A stretch of DNA of 64,000 nt from Novosphingobium sp. Chol11 (GTDB lineage Bacteria > Pseudomonadota > Alphaproteobacteria > Sphingomonadales > Sphingomonadaceae), in the NCBI RefSeq assembly GCF_900218065.1, contig NZ_OBMU01000001.1, forward strand, positions 755,312 through 819,311, in the 5' to 3' direction. Shown piece by piece: positions 8,313-17,018 of the stretch (within the stretch, counting starts at the first letter, position 1; each line of letters opens with the position of its first letter). A program made the position numbers and the translations under genes. A model generated the notes under the pieces. The model made no database searches. It was not told the DNA's origin and saw only the letters and a list, made by a program, of their open reading frames with translations.

Positions 8313-9340
8313 TGCGCATCGTCATTGTGACCGACGCCTGGTCGCCCCAGGTGAACGGCGTCGTCCGGACGCTCCAGACCATCATGGCGGAGCTTGAGGC
8401 GCGGGGTCATGCCGTCAAGATCATCTCGCCCGATCTCTACGGTTCCCTCCCTTGCCCGACCTATCCGGAAATTCGGCTCGCATTCGTCCGATCAAGCGTC
8501 GTTGGCGAGGCGATCGCGGCCTTTCAGCCGGACGCGGTCCATATCGCGACCGAAGGACCATTGTGTCTGGCTGCGCGGCGCTGGTGCCTGCGGGGCGGGG
8601 TGCCTTTCACCACCGCATATCACACGCATTTCCCCGACTATGTCTCGCGCCGGACGGGGCTGCCCGCCAGCTGGTTCTGGTCCTATATCCGCTGGTTCCA
8701 TGGTCCTGCCCGGGCGGTGCTCGTCTCCACGGGATCGGTGCGGCAGCAGCTCCGCGCGCATGGCCTGGCGCAGGTGCGGCCGTGGGGCAGGGGCGTGGAC
8801 CTTGCCGCCTTCACGCCCGAGGCAGAGCCGCCAGCGCTCTTCGCTAGCTTGCCGCGGCCCATCCAGCTCTATGTCGGCCGCGTCGCGATCGAGAAGAATC
8901 TCGAAGCGTTTCTCGGCAACGCGCATCCCGGCAGCAAGGTCGTCGTTGGGGATGGTCCCGCCCGGGCCCAGCTGGAAACCGCCTATCCCAACGCGCATTT
9001 TCTCGGTCCGCTGTTCGGGGCGGAGCTTGCCGGCGCCTATGCGGGGGCTGACGTGTTCGTCTTCCCCAGCCGCACCGACACGTTCGGCCTTGTCATGATA
9101 GAGGCGATGGCCTGCGGGACGCCCGTCGTCGCTTATCCCGTCAGCGGCCCGATCGACATCGTGACCCCGGCGAGCGGCGCGCTTTCCGATGATCTGGAGG
9201 ACGCCATCACCCTCGCGCTGCGTTGCGATCGTGCCGCCTGCGCCGCCCAAGGCCGACGCTTCAGCTGGGCACGCAGCGCCGACGAGTTTCTCACCGGCCT
9301 CCACTGCATCGATGTCGCCGCGAGAGACAGCGCGGCCTGA
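8312..9340 (+). CDS. Glycosyltransferase family 4 protein
   Basis: A 342-residue GT-B glycosyltransferase. The N-terminal half begins MRIVIVTDAWSPQVNGVVRT, the acceptor-domain pattern shared by GT4 glycolipid synthases and mannosyltransferases. The C-terminal half carries the donor-binding motif VFPSRTDTFGLVMIEAMACGTPVVAYPVSG, with the E-x7-E type arrangement. The start overlaps the stop of the upstream phosphoesterase by one base. Related proteins include sulfoquinovosyl-diacylglycerol synthase and MgtA-type mannosyltransferases. The donor and acceptor are not determined here. A terminator follows, so this is the last gene of a two-gene operon. Confidence 0.9.
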   Translation: MRIVIVTDAWSPQVNGVVRTLQTIMAELEARGHAVKIISPDLYGSLPCPTYPEIRLAFVRSSVVGEAIAAFQPDAVHIATEGPLCLAARRWCLRGGVPFTTAYHTHFPDYVSRRTGLPASWFWSYIRWFHGPARAVLVSTGSVRQQLRAHGLAQVRPWGRGVDLAAFTPEAEPPALFASLPRPIQLYVGRVAIEKNLEAFLGNAHPGSKVVVGDGPARAQLETAYPNAHFLGPLFGAELAGAYAGADVFVFPSRTDTFGLVMIEAMACGTPVVAYPVSGPIDIVTPASGALSDDLEDAITLALRCDRAACAAQGRRFSWARSADEFLTGLHCIDVAARDSAA

Positions 9341-9389
9341 CGCTTTTCCTTGCTCCACCGGGCTTCTTGCACTATCTCAGGACGGGCGT

Positions 9390-9423
9390 GGCCGCCCTGC
9401 TTGGGCGGCCCTTGTTGTTTTTA
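9390..9423 (+). terminator. Rho-independent terminator after the glycosyltransferase gene
   Basis: GGCCGCCC (9390-9397) pairs with GGGCGGCC (9403-9410) around a TGCTT loop. It is followed by a T-rich tail ending in five T residues. Confidence 0.8.
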
Positions 9424-9439
9424 GTGCCGGAGAATCCTC

Positions 9440-10138
9440 GTGTCCCAGCCTCTCATGCCCCATGCGACCGCCAGTTGGCTGGTCGACAATACCGCGCTCG
9501 GCTTTGATCAGATCGCGGAATTTTGCGGGCTGCACATCCTGGAAGTACAGGCGATCGCCGATGACACGGCTGGCATCAAATATACCGGCCGCGATCCCGT
9601 CCGCGCCCATGAAATCACCATGGACGAAATCCACAAGGGTGAGGCGAACCCCGATTACCGTCTCAAGATGCTGAAGGGTCCCGAGCCGGTTCGCCGTACC
9701 AAGGGGCCGCGCTACACGCCGGTGTCGAAGCGTCAGGACAAGCCAGATGGCATCGCCTGGATCCTGCGCAACCATCCGGAAATCTCGGACGGCGCGATCG
9801 GCAAGCTGATCGGCACCACCCGCACCACCATCGCCGCGATCCGCGATCGCACGCACTGGAACATCTCCAACATCGTGCCCAAGGATCCGGTGACGCTCGG
9901 CCTCTGTTCACAGCGCGAGCTGGATGCGCTGGTGACGAAGGCCGCCAAGAAGGCGGGAATCGAAGCGCCGACCGACTCCCGCCTGGATGGCGACCGCGAA
10001 GCGCTGATCGAAGAACTGCGCCGCGAGCGCGACGATGCCGCCCGCCGCGCCGAGGAAGCGTTGAAGAGCGAGTCCGACCTGATCTCGGGCGCCGCGACCA
10101 TCCTCGACCCGTTCAGCAACAACCAGGGTCAGGTCTGA
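9440..10138 (+). CDS. trcR: TrcR family (DUF1013) transcriptional regulator
   Basis: A 232-residue protein almost entirely made of the DUF1013 domain (residues ~1-170): SWLVDNTALGFDQIAEFCGLHILEVQAIAD, then YTPVSKRQDKPDGIAWILRNHPEISDGAIGKLIGTTRTTIAAIRDRTHWN. The two halves each resemble a helix-turn-helix. The C-terminus (about 175-225) is a charged helix. The family is annotated in alphaproteobacteria as the cell-cycle regulator TrcR and is nearly universal there. Targets cannot be seen. ATG 9440 is preceded by GGAGAAT; a second ATG is five codons in. Confidence 0.85.
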   Translation: MSQPLMPHATASWLVDNTALGFDQIAEFCGLHILEVQAIADDTAGIKYTGRDPVRAHEITMDEIHKGEANPDYRLKMLKGPEPVRRTKGPRYTPVSKRQDKPDGIAWILRNHPEISDGAIGKLIGTTRTTIAAIRDRTHWNISNIVPKDPVTLGLCSQRELDALVTKAAKKAGIEAPTDSRLDGDREALIEELRRERDDAARRAEEALKSESDLISGAATILDPFSNNQGQV

Positions 10139-10151
10139 TCCTCTTCTGATG

Positions 10152-10179
10152 CCCTGCTTTACGCTTGCGTAAAGCAGGG
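10152..10179 (+). terminator. Perfect 12-bp hairpin between trcR and fadD (no T-tract)
   Basis: CCCTGCTTTACG (10152-10163) and CGTAAAGCAGGG (10168-10179) form a perfect 12-bp stem around CTTG, starting 13 bp after the trcR stop. There is no following T-run. It may be a 3'-end protecting hairpin, a Rho-assisted terminator or a repeat unit. Confidence 0.55.
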
Positions 10180-10200
10180 GTCCGGCTTACACCTGCCTTA

Positions 10201-11907
10201 ATGGAGAGCAGCGAAGCGGTCTGGAAAGACCATTATAATCATCCCAATGCCTGGGATCAGTCCTTTCCCCCCCTGTCGATGGTCGACATGGTCGTCGCCA
10301 GCGCGAAGGCCAATCCCGACGCGGCGATGATCGATTTCCTCGGCCGCCACACAACCTATGGCGAGATGCTGCACGCCATCCGCCGCGTGGCCAAGGGCCT
10401 TCAGGACATGGGCGTGCGCAAGGGCGACCGGGTCGGCCTCTACCTTCCCAACGTCCCCCATTATGTCGCCGCCTATTATGGAGCGATGATGGCGGGGGCG
10501 ATCGTCGTCAATTTCTCCCCCCTCTACACCGCCGCCGAACTGGAACATCAGGTCGAGGATAGCGGCACAAAGATCCTCTTCACGCTGTCCGCCAAGGCGC
10601 TGCTGCCGACCGCGCTGGAGGTGCTGGACAATAGCAGCCTGGAACGGCTCGTCGTCGGCTGCGTGGCGGAGGCCTTGCCCCCTGCCAAGTCGGTCCTCTT
10701 CCGCCTCTTCAAGCGCAAGGAGACGGCGCAGATCCCCCATGATCCGCGCATCACCAACTATGCCGACCTGCTGCGCCATGGCGAAGATTCGGCGGCTGTG
10801 GAGATCGATCCCGTCAACGATGTCGCCCTGCTGCAATATACCGGCGGCACCACGGGACGGCCCAAGGGCGCGATGCTGACCCACCAGAATCTGACCGCCA
10901 ACGCCCGCCAGATCCGCCTCATCGATCCCCACCCGGAGGCCGTCGATCGCATCATCGCGGTGCTGCCCTTCTTCCACGTCTTCGCCAACACCTGCGTTCT
11001 CAACCGCACGGTGCTGAATGGCGGAGAGATGGTCATGCTGCCCCGCTTCGAAGCCGTGCAGGTGCTCGCGGCGATCCAGCGGACCAGCCCCACATCGATG
11101 CCCGGCGTGCCCACCATGTTTCAGGCGCTGCTCGATCATCCGGCGACGCCCAATATCGACTTCTCCTCGCTGCGCCTCTGCATTTCCGGCGGCGCGCCAT
11201 TGCCGCTGGAAGTTAAGCAGCGGTTCGAGGCGGCGACCGGCGCGAAACTGGTCGAAGGCTATGGCCTTACCGAAAGCAGCCCCGTCGTCTGCTCCAATCC
11301 CTATGAAGGGCTGAACAAGTCCGGCACCGTGGGCCAGCCGATCCCCGGCACCCACGTCAAGCTGGTCGATCGCGAAGACCCGACCCGCCCGCCACCACCC
11401 GGAGAACCGGGCGAATTAGTCTTCGCCGGGCCGCAGATCATGAAGGGCTATTGGCAACGCCCCGACGCCGACAAGGATGTCTTTGTCGATGGCTGGCTCC
11501 GCACAGGCGATGTCGGCCTCATCGACGAGGACGGCTATGTGAAGATCGTCGACCGTTTGAAGGACATGATCGCCGTCGGTGGTTTCAAGGTGTTCCCAAG
11601 CCAGGTCGAAGCGGTGCTCTACCATCACCCCGCCGTCAAGGAAGCGCTGGTGATCGGCATCCCCGACGCCTATCGCGGCGAATGCCCCAAGGCGTTCGTC
11701 ACGCTTCAGGAGGGCGCGGACATCGATGGGGAGGGCCTGAAAGCCTGGCTCAACCCCCAGCTCGGCAAGCATGAAAAGGTCTGCGAGGTCGAAATCCGCC
11801 TGAACCTGCCCAAGACGCTGGTCGGCAAATTGTCGCGCAAGGAACTGGTCGCCGAGGAACGGGCCAAGGCGCAGTCAGCGACGCGGCAGGCTGGAACCAC
11901 TGCCTGA
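10201..11907 (+). CDS. fadD: Long-chain fatty-acid-CoA ligase (AMP-forming)
   Basis: A 568-residue ANL-superfamily enzyme. The AMP-binding signature YTGGTTGRPKGAMLTHQN lies in the N-domain, EGYGLTESSPV is the adenine-contact motif, and DGWLRTGDVGLIDEDGYVKIVDRLKDMI spans the hinge. The C-domain catalytic lysine motif KTLVGKLSRKEL is intact. It activates fatty acids to acyl-CoA for beta-oxidation. ATG 10201 was chosen over an in-frame TTG at 10165, because the TTG lies inside the 12-bp hairpin between trcR and this gene. No strong Shine-Dalgarno is seen at either. Chain-length specificity is not predictable. Confidence 0.93.
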   Translation: MESSEAVWKDHYNHPNAWDQSFPPLSMVDMVVASAKANPDAAMIDFLGRHTTYGEMLHAIRRVAKGLQDMGVRKGDRVGLYLPNVPHYVAAYYGAMMAGAIVVNFSPLYTAAELEHQVEDSGTKILFTLSAKALLPTALEVLDNSSLERLVVGCVAEALPPAKSVLFRLFKRKETAQIPHDPRITNYADLLRHGEDSAAVEIDPVNDVALLQYTGGTTGRPKGAMLTHQNLTANARQIRLIDPHPEAVDRIIAVLPFFHVFANTCVLNRTVLNGGEMVMLPRFEAVQVLAAIQRTSPTSMPGVPTMFQALLDHPATPNIDFSSLRLCISGGAPLPLEVKQRFEAATGAKLVEGYGLTESSPVVCSNPYEGLNKSGTVGQPIPGTHVKLVDREDPTRPPPPGEPGELVFAGPQIMKGYWQRPDADKDVFVDGWLRTGDVGLIDEDGYVKIVDRLKDMIAVGGFKVFPSQVEAVLYHHPAVKEALVIGIPDAYRGECPKAFVTLQEGADIDGEGLKAWLNPQLGKHEKVCEVEIRLNLPKTLVGKLSRKELVAEERAKAQSATRQAGTTA

Positions 11908-11950
11908 CCGTCCCTATCTTGTGCGCCACACAGGATAAGGAACCAAGCGA

Positions 11951-12484
11951 ATGGCCGAAGACATCGCGACGCTGGCAGGTGGCTGCTTCTGGTGCACCGA
12001 GGCGGTCTACCAAAATCTGAAAGGCGTCCGGTCAGTCGAGAGCGGCTATATCGGCGGCCAGCTGCCAAACCCGAGCTATGAGCAGGTCTGCTCCGGTGCG
12101 ACCGGCCATGCCGAAGCGATCCGCATCGCTTATGATCCGGAGGAGATCTCCTATGGCGACTTGCTCGACATCTTCTTCGCCACGCATGATCCGACGACGC
12201 TGAACCGCCAGGGCAACGACATCGGCACCCAATATCGCTCGGCCATCTTCCCCCATTCGCCAGAGCAGGAAGCGGAAGCCAAGGCTGCGATCGCCCGCGC
12301 GCAACCGGATCATCGGAACTCGATCGTCACCACGATCGAGCCTGACGCGCCCTGGTATCCCGCCGAGGACTACCACCAGAAATATTGGGACCGCGTCGGT
12401 GACCGGAACCCCTATTGCATGGCGGTCATCCCGCCCAAGCTCGCCAAATTGCGCAAAGGCTTCGCCGAACGGATCGAAGGCTGA
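11951..12484 (+). CDS. msrA: Peptide-methionine (S)-S-oxide reductase MsrA
   Basis: A 177-residue MsrA. The catalytic motif GCFWCTE with the nucleophilic Cys is at residues 12-18, followed by [25 protein letters not shown] and the conserved GTQYRSAIF. The C-terminal AEDYHQKYW is also a family hallmark. The enzyme repairs methionine-S-sulfoxide in proteins in the cytoplasm. AAGGAACC lies before the ATG. It follows fadD by 43 bp and may be cotranscribed. Confidence 0.96.
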   Translation: MAEDIATLAGGCFWCTEAVYQNLKGVRSVESGYIGGQLPNPSYEQVCSGATGHAEAIRIAYDPEEISYGDLLDIFFATHDPTTLNRQGNDIGTQYRSAIFPHSPEQEAEAKAAIARAQPDHRNSIVTTIEPDAPWYPAEDYHQKYWDRVGDRNPYCMAVIPPKLAKLRKGFAERIEG

Positions 12485-12498
12485 TTACCAAAAATAGG

Positions 12499-12600
12499 CC
12501 CCTCCCTTTTAAAGGGAGGGGAAAGGCGTGGGTAACGAGCGCCAGCGAGCCGCTTCTTCCAACACCCTTCCTCCGTTCGCCCTGAGCCTGGCGAAGGGCG
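12499..12600. repeat. Palindromic repeats downstream of msrA (types D-like and A)
   Basis: Two units lie in the 250-bp gap after msrA. The first is a near-perfect palindrome (CCCCTCCCTTT, one T, AAAGGGAGGGG) at 12499-12521 that could also end msrA transcription. The second is a type A unit (core TTCGCCCTGAGCCTGGCGAA) at about 12574-12600. Confidence 0.7.
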
Positions 12601-12734
12601 TTCTTCCTTTTCTTAGAAGAACGAGGCTTCCACAGGCTCATCCCAGACGGGAATAGATTGGAAACCCCAAAAGCGCTTAGGCTAAGGTTAATCCAGACCA
12701 TGCCATGCCCGCAGCAGTTCACAGGGGAATATCC

Positions 12735-13001
12735 ATGCGCCCATTCATGACGATCGCCGCAGCCACTATCATGCTCACGCTGCCGGGCTGCATCGCAAAG
12801 ACGGCGCTCGACGTCGCCACGCTGCCGGTCCGCGCCGGGGCGCAGGCCGCCGACTGGGCGACCACCAGCCAGGAAGAGTCCGACCGCAACTACGGCCGCC
12901 GCATGCGCAAGCAAGAGGCACGAGAAGCCCGCGAACGCAAGCAAGCCGAAGAACAACGCCGTCGCGAGTGCAAACGCGCTGGCTATCGGGATTGTTATTG
13001 A
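12735..13001 (+). CDS. Small lipoprotein with charged C-terminal half
   Basis: An 88-residue protein. The N-terminus is a lipoprotein signal with lipobox TLPGC (Cys at residue 18). The mature part has a short hydrophobic or helical segment, then a highly charged Arg/Glu/Lys helix (residues ~55-80), and ends CKRAGYRDCY. AGGGG lies 6 nt before ATG 12735, which is preferred over the ATG 30 bp upstream. I do not recognise a named family. Similar small lipoproteins are common in sphingomonads. It lies between two repeat-rich gaps. Confidence 0.75.
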   Translation: MRPFMTIAAATIMLTLPGCIAKTALDVATLPVRAGAQAADWATTSQEESDRNYGRRMRKQEAREARERKQAEEQRRRECKRAGYRDCY

Positions 13002-13035
13002 GCGCGCAGGCCCCGCTAACCTCAATACTCTCCTC

Positions 13036-13132
13036 CGTTCGCCCTGAGCCTGTCGAAGGGCTCCACTTTTTAAGGACAGAGGGGCCCTTCGGCAGGCTCA
13101 GGGGAGGCTTCGACAAGCTCAGCCCGAACGGG
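13036..13132. repeat. Type A palindromic repeat cluster (three units)
   Basis: Three arms of the type A repeat: 13036-13062 (core TTCGCCCTGAGCCTGTCGAA), 13082-13102 (inverted, shortened) and 13106-13132 (inverted). They fill most of the gap between the small lipoprotein and the convergent tsaC gene. Confidence 0.85.
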
Positions 13133-13216
13133 GTGGGTGTGATTTCGATCTAAGGCACTAAGCCACGACATCCTGTGCCTCCGCGCCCCACGCACCTAAA
13201 CCAAACACCCGCCGGA

Positions 13217-14173
13217 TCAAGCCGCCGCCCGCCGCAACCGATCATTGATCGCCACCCCGATCCCTTCGTCCGGGATGGGCGCAACCGCGATATGCGACGC
13301 AGCGCTCGCATCGGCCACATGCAGCGCCGCGAACAGGTTGGCCGCCGCTTCCTGCACATCGGCATCGGGGCTGAGGTTCAGATTGCACGGCATCAGGCCA
13401 AAGCCGATCAGATATTCATCCTTCTCCGCCCGCAGCGCGTTCAGCCGCACCGGCTTGGATGGCGCATAATGGCTTTCCAGCTGTCCCGGCGCTTCGATCC
13501 TGGCCTTCTCCGCCCCGACCACCACCGGTAGCCCGCTCGCGTCCTTCAGCATCGCCGCCGTCACCGGTCCAGGCCGCAGCAGTCGGATGCGATCCTCCTC
13601 TGGCGCAACAATCGTGGATTCCAGTCCTTCGCTCGTCGGCCCTTCGTCCAGGATCAGCCGCACCTTGCCGTTGAGGCTGGCCAGCACATGCTCCGCCCGC
13701 GTTGGGCTGATCGCGCCGCTGCGATTGGCGGACGGCGCGGCAAGCGGCCGGTGACTCTCCCGGATCAGCGCCCGCATCGCCGGGTGCGCGGGCAGGCGCA
13801 ATGCCACGGTCGGAAGGCCCGCCGTCACCAGCGATGACAGGCCGCTTCCTTCCCGCACCGGCAGCACCATGGTCAGCGCGCCGGGCCAGAAGCGCGCTGC
13901 CAGCCGGTCCGCCACTGGCGAAAAGACGGCAAGCCGCTCCGCCATCTCCTGGTCCGCGACATGGACGATCAGCGGGTTGAAGCTTGGCCGCCCCTTGGCG
14001 CTGTAGATTGCCGCGACCGCACTATCGTCCGTCGCATCGGCGGCGAGCCCATAGACCGTCTCGGTCGGCACCGCGACGGGCTCGCCCGCGCGGATCAGCA
14101 AGGCGGCCTCGCGCAGGGCTTCGGTGCCATAGCGGCAGATGCGGGTGGAATAGACAGGATTTGGGATGGTCAC
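13217..14173 (-). CDS. tsaC: L-threonylcarbamoyladenylate synthase (Sua5 type)
   Basis: A 318-residue Sua5-type enzyme. The YrdC domain (about residues 15-200) contains PTETVYGLAADA, KGRPSFNPLIVH and the SANRSGAISPT segment. The C-terminal Sua5 domain follows a linker, including QLESHYAPSKPVRL. It makes threonylcarbamoyl-AMP for the t6A modification at position 37 of ANN-decoding tRNAs. The length and second domain separate it from the short TsaC/YrdC form. It is convergent with the upstream lipoprotein gene and divergent from the DUF815 ATPase gene. Confidence 0.94.
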   Translation of the reverse strand: MTIPNPVYSTRICRYGTEALREAALLIRAGEPVAVPTETVYGLAADATDDSAVAAIYSAKGRPSFNPLIVHVADQEMAERLAVFSPVADRLAARFWPGALTMVLPVREGSGLSSLVTAGLPTVALRLPAHPAMRALIRESHRPLAAPSANRSGAISPTRAEHVLASLNGKVRLILDEGPTSEGLESTIVAPEEDRIRLLRPGPVTAAMLKDASGLPVVVGAEKARIEAPGQLESHYAPSKPVRLNALRAEKDEYLIGFGLMPCNLNLSPDADVQEAAANLFAALHVADASAASHIAVAPIPDEGIGVAINDRLRRAAA

Positions 14174-14282
14174 GGCCCCCGCGATATAAGCCCCTCCGAC
14201 GTGGAGTAAAAGTCCATTACTACAGAAGAATGACAGGCCCGTTCGCCTTGCCGGGGCGGGGCAGGGGGGCTAAGCCCGCCGC

Positions 14283-15101
14283 ATGACCGACGATATCCTC
14301 AGCCGCATCGCCAGCGCGCTTGAGCGCATGGCACCGCCGCCCGCGCCCTCGGCGGACCTCGGCGCCGCATCCGCCTATGTCTGGGACGGCAGCGCGATCC
14401 AGGCTGTCGACGCGTTCGAGCCGGTAAATTATGACCTCCTGACCGGCATCGATGCGCAAAAGGCGACGCTGCTCGAAAACACCCGCCGCCACGCCGCGCA
14501 CCATGCCGCGCATGACGTGCTGCTCTGGGGCGCGCGCGGCACGGGCAAGTCCGCCGTCGTCGCCGCTGTCGTTGACCGGCTCCAACGGGAAGGGGCGGAC
14601 ATCGCCCTGCTGCAATGCGCGATCGATGAACTGGCCAGCCTGCCGCGCCTCTTTTCGCTCCTGCGCACGACGCAGCGGCCGTTCATCCTCTTCCTCGACG
14701 ACCTCGGCTTTGACGAAGGCGGCGTCGGCGACGCACGCGCGCTGCGCTCCCTGCTTCAGGGCGGGACGGCGGCGCGGCCCGCCAATGTCCGCCTCTACGT
14801 CACCTCGAACCGTCGCCACATCGTTCCGCGCCACCTTTCCGAGCAGGATGACCCCGTCAATCCGCGGGACGTGATCGATGACAAGATGGCGCTGTCCGAT
14901 CGCTTCGGCCTCAGCCTCGGCTTTCACGCCATCGACCAGCAGGCCTATGTCGATATCGTCACCGGCTATGCCGACAGTCTCGGCCTCAGCTTCGACCCGC
15001 TCGAAGCGATTCAGTGGGCGACGCAGCGCGGCAGCCGTTCGGGCCGCGTCGCCTGGCAATATGTGGTGGAGCTGGCAGGCCGCAACGGCCGCGCGCTCTG
15101 A
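14283..15101 (+). CDS. AAA+ ATPase of the DUF815 family
   Basis: A 272-residue ATP-binding protein. The N-terminal ~60 residues include NYDLLTGIDAQKATLLENTRR. Walker A is WGARGTGKSAVV and Walker B is FILFLDDLGF. A conserved TSNRRHIVPRH sensor region follows. This order defines DUF815, a family found in many proteobacteria without an established function. It starts 109 bp from the divergent tsaC gene. Cytoplasmic location is inferred from the lack of a signal peptide. Confidence 0.88.
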   Translation: MTDDILSRIASALERMAPPPAPSADLGAASAYVWDGSAIQAVDAFEPVNYDLLTGIDAQKATLLENTRRHAAHHAAHDVLLWGARGTGKSAVVAAVVDRLQREGADIALLQCAIDELASLPRLFSLLRTTQRPFILFLDDLGFDEGGVGDARALRSLLQGGTAARPANVRLYVTSNRRHIVPRHLSEQDDPVNPRDVIDDKMALSDRFGLSLGFHAIDQQAYVDIVTGYADSLGLSFDPLEAIQWATQRGSRSGRVAWQYVVELAGRNGRAL

Positions 15102-15179
15102 TCCTTTGTTTGCCGATTTCCTAACCAGCACTCGGTTTGGAGCGCTTGGAAATCGTCCATGATCATGTTTTGAATGATC

Positions 15180-15261
15180 GTCACCCCGGACTTGATCCGG
15201 GGTCCCGCTTCTTATCTCACGCCGCCCGGGGAGCGGGACCCCGGGTCAGGCCCGGGGTGAC
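15180..15261. repeat. Type C REP pair, two 31-bp arms around 20 bp
   Basis: Arm 1 (15180-15210) begins GTCACCCCGGACTTGATC and ends CCCGCTT. Arm 2 (15231-15261) is its inverted near-copy, differing at four positions. Each arm also folds into its own CCCCGG/CCGGGG hairpin. The same 31-bp arms bound the GIY-YIG gene at 51 kb. Confidence 0.92.
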
Positions 15262-15312
15262 GGAAAAGGAGCCTTGGTGCGGATGCGCCCGCATATGCGA
15301 TCACGGCCTCAA

Positions 15313-16641
15313 TCACTTGCCCCCAGTCACCCGCCAGATCACGCCGCCGACATCGTCGCTGACCAGTAGCGCCCCCTTCGCGTCGCCAGCGACATCGACC
15401 GGCCGCCCCCGCGCATGCCCGTCCGCATCCAGAAAGCCGGTCAGCACATCGACAGGCTTGGCCTTGCTCACTTCGCCATTGGCGGCGAAGGGCACGAAGA
15501 CCACCTTGTAACCCGCCGCAGGCTTGCGGTTCCAGCTCCCGTGCAGTCCGACAAAGGCTCCGTTCGCGAACGCGCCGCCGATCTTCACCTTGTCGGCAAA
15601 GGCCAGCCCCAGCGGCGCGACATGATTGCCCAGCGCATAGTCGGGACGCTTGGTATATTCGCGCACTTCGGGCCGCTGCGGCTGGACGCGGCGGTCTTCG
15701 TAACCGCCCCAATAATTCCACGGCCAGCCATAAAAGCCGCCGAACTCGATCCGGGTCAGATAGTCGGGCACCAGGTCGCTGCCCAGCATGTCGCGCTCAT
15801 TCACGACACCCCACAGCGCGCCGCTCTTGGGCTCGAATGCCAGCCCGACCGGATTGCGCAGGCCCGAAGCATAGATGCGATAGTCGCCGGTCCTGGGATT
15901 GACCTCCAGCACCGCCGCCCGGTTCGCTTCGCCTTCCAGACCGTCTTCGGCGATATTGCTGTTGGACCCGACGCCGACATAGAGCAGCCCCGTCGGGCCA
16001 GCCGTCAGGCTCTTGGTCCAGTGCATGTTCGGCGCATTGGCGGGAAGGTTCAGGATCTTGCGCCCCTTTGCGGTGATCCGCGTCTCGCCCTCCTTATAGG
16101 GGAAGGCCATCAGCGCGTCGGTATTGGCGACGTAGAGCGTCCCATCGACCAGTGCCATGCCATAGGGCGAATTGAGCCCGGTCAGGAACGGCGTCTTCAC
16201 CTCCGCGCGCCCGTCGCCATCGGCGTCGCGCAGCAAGGTGATGCGATTGGCCGAAGGCACGCCCGCGCCCGCCTTGTTCATCAGGTAATTCATCACCCGA
16301 TCGACCAGCCCACCGGACGGGCGCGGCGGGCTGTTCGTCTCGGCCACCAAAATATCGCCATTGGGCAGCACCAGCATCGATCGCGGATGGGCGAGTCCGT
16401 CGGCAAAGCGCGCGAGGGCAAGGCCCTTGGCCGCCACCGGCTTCTCGCCCGCCGTCCACACCTTCACTTCAGCGACGTTGATCGTGGGGATGAGTTCGCT
16501 GCGAGGAGCGGTGAACACCGGCTCCTTGCCCGTATCGGCGCCCGCCGCCAGCTTCGCCTTATCCCCTTGCGCCAGATAGAAAATGACGCCCCCAGCGATC
16601 AGCAGGAGGATAAGGGTGATGGCGATCAGATGCTTCTTCAT
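15313..16641 (-). CDS. PQQ-dependent sugar dehydrogenase / sorbosone dehydrogenase family protein
   Basis: A 442-residue secreted or membrane-anchored six-bladed beta-propeller of the soluble glucose dehydrogenase/sorbosone dehydrogenase type. A single N-terminal hydrophobic helix (residues 5-24) acts as signal or anchor. Blade motifs visible include HPRSMLVLPNGDILVAETN, GLNSPYGMAL, MHWTKSLTAGPTGLLYVGVGSNSNIAE, GLRNPVGLAFEP and GLHGSWNRKPAAGYKVVFVPF. PQQ use is a family property. The substrate is not predictable, and no PQQ synthesis genes are nearby. It probably shares a transcript with the small membrane protein gene 41 bp upstream. Confidence 0.88.
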   Translation of the reverse strand: MKKHLIAITLILLLIAGGVIFYLAQGDKAKLAAGADTGKEPVFTAPRSELIPTINVAEVKVWTAGEKPVAAKGLALARFADGLAHPRSMLVLPNGDILVAETNSPPRPSGGLVDRVMNYLMNKAGAGVPSANRITLLRDADGDGRAEVKTPFLTGLNSPYGMALVDGTLYVANTDALMAFPYKEGETRITAKGRKILNLPANAPNMHWTKSLTAGPTGLLYVGVGSNSNIAEDGLEGEANRAAVLEVNPRTGDYRIYASGLRNPVGLAFEPKSGALWGVVNERDMLGSDLVPDYLTRIEFGGFYGWPWNYWGGYEDRRVQPQRPEVREYTKRPDYALGNHVAPLGLAFADKVKIGGAFANGAFVGLHGSWNRKPAAGYKVVFVPFAANGEVSKAKPVDVLTGFLDADGHARGRPVDVAGDAKGALLVSDDVGGVIWRVTGGK

Positions 16642-16682
16642 GGCGCTTGTCTATGCTGCCGCAACGCGCGCCGCAAGGCGTG

Positions 16683-16856
16683 CTATCGGTCCCGTTCGCG
16701 CAGCCACAGCAGCAGCGCGATCACGCCGCCCAGCGCCGCGCCCGCCAGCAGCCCCGCGCTCGGCTGGCCCATCATGCCGCCGATGATCGCGCCGCCCAGG
16801 ATCAGCAGCGCGATGATGGCGCCCGCGCCCGTCGGATTCTTCTTGCCATTGGTCAT
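16683..16856 (-). CDS. Small membrane protein of unknown function
   Basis: A 57-residue protein, MTNGKKNPTGAG followed by two glycine-rich hydrophobic helices (GAIIALLILGGAIIGGMM and GLLAGAALGGVIALLLWL) and an RERDR tail. The frame is open further upstream, but that part reads as non-coding. It ends 41 bp before the sorbosone dehydrogenase-like gene on the same strand, so cotranscription is likely. No family is recognised. The helical-hairpin shape suggests an inner-membrane accessory peptide, which is inference only. Confidence 0.7.
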   Translation of the reverse strand: MTNGKKNPTGAGAIIALLILGGAIIGGMMGQPSAGLLAGAALGGVIALLLWLRERDR

Positions 16857-17018
16857 CGCCACCGCCCTTGCCACGACCCGCGGGCCAAGGCCAGCGCTTT
16901 GCTCACCGGCCCGCCATGGCACATGCCCGTCCCGATCCAACACAACTGTGCCGCAACGGGACTTGGCTAACGGACCATTCACCCTCGTAACCCGCCGCAG
17001 CCCGTCAAAGCATCAAAC

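Noticed and set aside
10165..10200. TTG start that would lengthen FadD by 12 residues
   Set aside because: The codon is inside a perfect hairpin and the added residues are not typical of the family.
13036..13132. Possible CRISPR array because of closely spaced repeats
   Set aside because: Units are inverted relative to each other, of unequal length and without uniform spacers. They are palindromic REP-type repeats.
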